Under the pieces are notes generated by a model. The model was given only the letters and a program-made list of their open reading frames with translations. It was not told where the DNA came from and made no database searches. A DNA stretch of 7,687 bases from Clostridiaceae bacterium (GTDB lineage Bacteria > Bacillota > Clostridia > Oscillospirales > QAMX01). Both the position numbers and the translations under genes were made by a program. Positions 4,962 to 7,687 of this stretch are shown here, piece after piece. The stretch lies in contig JAEDGJ010000118.1 of the NCBI GenBank assembly GCA_016297585.1, forward strand, positions 1 through 7,687. Direction: 5' to 3'. How positions within the stretch are numbered: position 1 is the stretch's first letter; each line of letters starts with the position of its first letter.

Positions 4962-6491
4962 TTACTGCGCGACCGGCAGCGAGACCGTGACGGTGGTGCC
5001 TTCGCCGACGGCGGAATCGATGTCGAGCCGTCCGCCGTGCAGACGGACGATCTCGTCGGCGACGGCGAGCCCGATGCCGCTGCCGCGCGCGCGGGAGCTG
5101 CCCTTATAAAAGCGCTCGCGGACGTGCGGAAGCTCCTCGGGCGGGATGCCCTGCCCGAAATCGCGGAAGGCGATGTCGATCGTCGACACGGTCAGGCGCG
5201 CGGTGACGAGGATGCGTTTGCCGTCGCCGCCGTGCTTGCGCGCGTTGTCGAGGATGTTCAGAAAGACCTGCCGCAGCCGCGCGCGGTCGCAGACGATCTC
5301 CGGAAGGTCCTCGTCCTCGTGAAATTCGAGCGCGATGCCCTCCTTCTGGAGCGTGTCCATGTACATGAACACGACGTCCTCGAGGTCGGGCATGATGTCG
5401 GCGCGCTCCATGTTGATCTTCAGCTGTCCCTGCTCCATGCGCGAGAAGTCGAGCAGCTCCTCGACCATGCGCGACAGGCGTCCGGCCTCGTCGCGGATGA
5501 TGGTCAGGCCGCGTTCGACCTCGGCGCGGTCGTCGGCGCCGCCGGACAGGAGCGTCTCGCTCCAGCCGCCGATGGCGGTCAGCGGCGTGCGCAGCTCGTG
5601 GGAGACGGAGGAGATGAAGTCGTTTTTGGTCTGCTCGGCGCGGCTGATGGCGTCGGACATATGGTTGATCGTCTCGCAGAGGTCGCCGATCTCGTTTGCG
5701 TAGAGCGGCGCGATGTGGACGCCGTAGCGTCCGCGGGCGATCTGCATCGCGGTGTCGTTGATCTGCTCGAGCGGCACGAGGATGGAGCGCAGGAAATAGG
5801 AGTTGGAGAGCACGACGACGGCGAGCACGAACAGCGCGACGAGCAGCGAAACGGCGGCGTAGGTCAGCACGCGGTGGCGCAGATTGGCAAGCGAGCTGAC
5901 GCAGCGGACGAAGGCGACGATCTCGCCCGAGGGATAGACGATCGGCGCGGAGACGGCGAGGATGTTTTCGCCGCTGCCGGGGTCGCGTCCGCACCACGAG
6001 GCGGAGGAGACGGACTTCATTGCGGAGGTCAGATCCTCCGTATCAACGGAAAGCCCCGCGGCAAAGCCGGAGGTGGAATAGACGACGCGGCCGCTGTTGT
6101 CGAGAAACTGCAGCTCGACGATGTCGCGGTCCTCATAGCCCTCGATATATGCCTTCGCGCCGCTGTAGAGCTCTGAGTCGGAGGCGTTGGCGTACTTGTT
6201 GAAGAAGCTGACCGCGGCGCCCGTGCGGGCGGTCAGGTTGGAGCGCATGCTGGACAGCAGCAGACTCGACATCGCAAAGCAGAAGACCGTCACGGAGATG
6301 AGCAGAATGAGCACGACGACGGAGACGGTCTGCGTCAGCCACTGCGCGCGGATGCTGCGTTCCCGTGCGGGACGCGCGGGGGCGTCCTCAAACTCAAACT
6401 CGGCCTCCGCATCGGGCGCCGGGTCCTGCTCCGGACGCGCATCGGGTCTGCGGTAAAAGCCGCCGAAGCGGATACGGCTCAGGTCTCCCAT
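4962..6491 (-). CDS. Membrane sensor histidine kinase (HAMP, HisKA, HATPase)
   Basis: A 509-residue sensor kinase. A cytoplasmic N-terminus of about 50 residues, rich in Pro, Asp and Glu, precedes TM1 (about 54-82). An extracytoplasmic sensor domain (about 83-207) follows and contains two cysteines, C167 and C197. TM2 spans about 208-236 and leads into a HAMP domain (about 236-288). The H-box SSVSHELRTPL carries phospho-acceptor H298. The ATPase domain has the N-box LNILDNARKH (about 411-420), G1 box DFGQGIP, F-box RERFYKG and G2 box GSGIGLA, so it looks fully active. The start ATG at 6491 lies inside the regulator gene, with GGGGA about 11 bases upstream, supporting translational coupling. 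The stop is 25 bases before the FemX start. The ligand is unknown; a cell-envelope signal is an inference from the downstream peptidoglycan genes. Confidence 0.96.
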   Translation of the reverse strand: MGDLSRIRFGGFYRRPDARPEQDPAPDAEAEFEFEDAPARPARERSIRAQWLTQTVSVVVLILLISVTVFCFAMSSLLLSSMRSNLTARTGAAVSFFNKYANASDSELYSGAKAYIEGYEDRDIVELQFLDNSGRVVYSTSGFAAGLSVDTEDLTSAMKSVSSASWCGRDPGSGENILAVSAPIVYPSGEIVAFVRCVSSLANLRHRVLTYAAVSLLVALFVLAVVVLSNSYFLRSILVPLEQINDTAMQIARGRYGVHIAPLYANEIGDLCETINHMSDAISRAEQTKNDFISSVSHELRTPLTAIGGWSETLLSGGADDRAEVERGLTIIRDEAGRLSRMVEELLDFSRMEQGQLKINMERADIMPDLEDVVFMYMDTLQKEGIALEFHEDEDLPEIVCDRARLRQVFLNILDNARKHGGDGKRILVTARLTVSTIDIAFRDFGQGIPPEELPHVRERFYKGSSRARGSGIGLAVADEIVRLHGGRLDIDSAVGEGTTVTVSLPVAQ

Positions 6492-7162
6492 TTATATCCA
6501 AATCCCCAGACGGTGGTGATATATTTCGGATTCGCGGCGTCCTCCTCGAGCTTGATGCGCAGGCGGCGGACGTTGACGTCGACGATCTTGAGGTCGCCGA
6601 AGTAGTCGGGACCCCATACGGTGCGCAGGATCTCCTCGCGGGACATCGCGCGCGAGGGATTTTCGAGGAAGGTCTTCATGATCATGAACTCGACCTGCGT
6701 CAGCTCGATGCGCGCGCCGTCCTTGGTGAGCGTGCGGCTTTTAAGGTTCAGGACGAAGGGCGGGGAGGACAGCTCGTCGGACTGCGCGGTGGAGCCTGTC
6801 AGGCGGCGCATCAGCGCGTCGATGCGGGCGGTCAGCTCGGCGGGGGAGAAGGGCTTTGTGATGTAGTCGTCCGCGCCGGTCATCAGCCCCATGACCTTGT
6901 CCATCTCCTGCGCGCGGGCGGTCAGCATGATGATGCCGATCTCGGAGCCGCGCGCCCGGACGCGGCGGCAGATCTCGTAGCCGTCGATGCCGGGCAGCAT
7001 GACGTCGACGACCATCAGCAGGATGTCGGGATTCTGCGCCCAGACCTCGAACGCGTCCTCGCCGGAGGACGCTTCGGTCACGGCATATCCCGCGCGCTTG
7101 AGGTTGATGACGATGAAGCTGCGGATGGAATCCTCATCTTCAATGACAAGAATTTTTCGCAT
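6479..7162 (-). CDS. OmpR/PhoB-family response regulator
   Basis: A complete 227-residue DNA-binding response regulator, the usual length for the family. The receiver domain (about 1-120) has the acidic pair E8/D9, the phospho-acceptor D53 in VVDVMLPG, T81 and K103 in TKPF. The C-terminal winged-helix domain (about 130-227) shows the family's ELTQVEFMIM stretch, the recognition-helix region around VDVNVRRLRIKLE, and the wing ending VWGFGYKWE. It would be phosphorylated by the downstream kinase and then bind promoter DNA; the target genes are not visible, though femX and alr immediately downstream are natural candidates. Start: ATG at 7162 with AGGAG at 7178-7174, 11 bases upstream. Its stop overlaps the kinase gene by 13 bases, typical of co-translated pairs. 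The OmpR-type assignment is secure; the specific regulon is not, so no gene symbol is given. Confidence 0.97.
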   Translation of the reverse strand: MRKILVIEDEDSIRSFIVINLKRAGYAVTEASSGEDAFEVWAQNPDILLMVVDVMLPGIDGYEICRRVRARGSEIGIIMLTARAQEMDKVMGLMTGADDYITKPFSPAELTARIDALMRRLTGSTAQSDELSSPPFVLNLKSRTLTKDGARIELTQVEFMIMKTFLENPSRAMSREEILRTVWGPDYFGDLKIVDVNVRRLRIKLEEDAANPKYITTVWGFGYKWET

Positions 7163-7198
7163 AATCGGGGGTACTCCTATTCATAGTGTGCGCATAAA

Positions 7199-7213
7199 GC
7201 GGGGAAAGCCCGC
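7199..7213 (-). terminator. Weak GC hairpin between the partial gene and the response regulator
   Basis: On the minus strand the arms GCGGG and CCCGC enclose a 5-base CTTTC loop just past the stop of the upstream gene, followed by TTTA. The stem is only 5 bp and the T-run only 3, so it could be a weak or partial terminator or simply chance in GC-rich DNA. I see no clear promoter between it and the response regulator, which favours read-through. Confidence 0.25.
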
Positions 7214-7217
7214 GAAC

Positions 7218-7687
7218 TCAGCCGGGAAGCAGAAAGAAGCTCTGGGAAAGCTCGGAGTAGGAGAGGATGTCATTGTCCTCGTCGAGGTAGAGCTTCGCGC
7301 CGTAGATGCGGGACGAGGTGCGCGCGAGCTCGAACAGCTCAAGGGAAGCGAGCGTTTCGTATTTTTCCGGCCCCGTGAGGGTGTAGATCTCCCACAGCGC
7401 GCGTCCGGTCTGCTCGGTCTCGCTGTTGTACTCGCAGAAGACGCAGGAGGAAACGCCCGTGTCGTCCGAACCGGGGAGCATCGTGACGCTGGGGATCAGC
7501 GTGTCGGGCATGACGAAGTACCATTCGCCGCCCGGCGCGGTATAGGCGGTAAAGCGGCGGGAAAGCGTCAGCGAATCGGAGACGCCGCACCAGTCGATGC
7601 GCAGGAAGGGCGAGCGGGACTGGGCGGAGCTGCCGGGAAGATAGTCGACGAGCGGGATCTCGATTTTGCCGTCGCCGTCGATGTCGC
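7218..7687 (-). CDS. Partial protein with DxDxDG (VCBS/FG-GAP-like) motif, C-terminal 155 residues
   Basis: The reading frame is open from the right window edge to a TGA at 7220-7218, so only the last 155 codons are seen and the true start lies outside. The first visible residues, DIDGDGKIEIP, form a calcium-loop motif of the FG-GAP/VCBS or EF-hand-like type, which is common in exported Firmicute proteins. A second acidic run, LDEDNDIL, lies near the C-terminus (about residues 134-141). Four cysteines are visible, including a CVFC pair near residues 81-84. The rest looks like a beta-rich, aromatic domain with no family I can name. The gene ends 55 bases before the response regulator, in the same direction, so it may belong to the same transcription unit. 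A signal peptide or lipobox cannot be checked here. Function is unknown; I am confident it is coding from frame length and codon style. Confidence 0.7.
   Translation of the reverse strand, partial: DIDGDGKIEIPLVDYLPGSSAQSRSPFLRIDWCGVSDSLTLSRRFTAYTAPGGEWYFVMPDTLIPSVTMLPGSDDTGVSSCVFCEYNSETEQTGRALWEIYTLTGPEKYETLASLELFELARTSSRIYGAKLYLDEDNDILSYSELSQSFFLLPG

Noticed and set aside
4479..6176. A plus-strand open frame of 565 codons opposite the kinase and femX
   Set aside because: It is antisense to two clearly conserved proteins; its product is rich in Asp, Val, Ala and Gly with no family signature. Such frames arise from the codon bias of GC-rich genes.

Overview
The window is a densely packed, GC-rich chromosomal stretch with every supported gene on the minus strand, so transcription runs from right to left. 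The gene set points to a Gram-positive Clostridia-type Firmicute: a PstA/DarA c-di-AMP receptor followed by the DNA polymerase III delta' gene and a RicT (PSP1-domain) gene, plus a FemX-type lipid II aminoacyltransferase. High GC with this gene order suggests an Oscillospiraceae/Ruminococcaceae-like gut bacterium, but that placement is inference. I see no mobile element, CRISPR array, rRNA or tRNA.

Layout in transcription order. (1) 7687-7218: C-terminal 155 residues of an unnamed protein with a DxDxDG calcium-binding-like motif. (2) 7162-6479 and 6491-4962: an OmpR-family response regulator and its membrane histidine kinase, overlapping by 13 bases. (3) 4936-3860: a FemX-like enzyme that would put the first interpeptide-bridge residue on lipid II. 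(4) 3820-2720: a divergent alanine racemase. (5) A 114-base gap holding one near-consensus SigA promoter (TTGCCA, 17 bases, TATAAT). (6) 2605-2282 darA, 2274-1408 holB and 1391-108 ricT, tightly spaced and evidently one operon. (7) 107-1: no gene; a 10-bp perfect hairpin sits on the window edge and is probably half of a larger terminator.

The right half reads as an envelope module: a sensor/regulator pair co-oriented and closely spaced with two peptidoglycan precursor enzymes, one supplying a D-amino acid (or another racemised amino acid) and one building the cross-bridge. The left half is the conserved c-di-AMP receptor/clamp loader/RNA-processing cluster known from Bacillus (yaaQ-yaaR-holB-yaaT), here without yaaR. 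The two halves have separate transcription starts, but no convincing terminator divides them.

Nothing here amounts to a clearly new system. The points worth a second look are sequence-level: an extra Cys cluster and a long Arg-rich tail on RicT, an alanine racemase with a rewritten MDQ region and an insertion, a delta' subunit without its zinc cysteines, a change of codon style inside ricT, and the truncated terminator at the left edge. Two genes, femX and ricT, appear to start with TTG.
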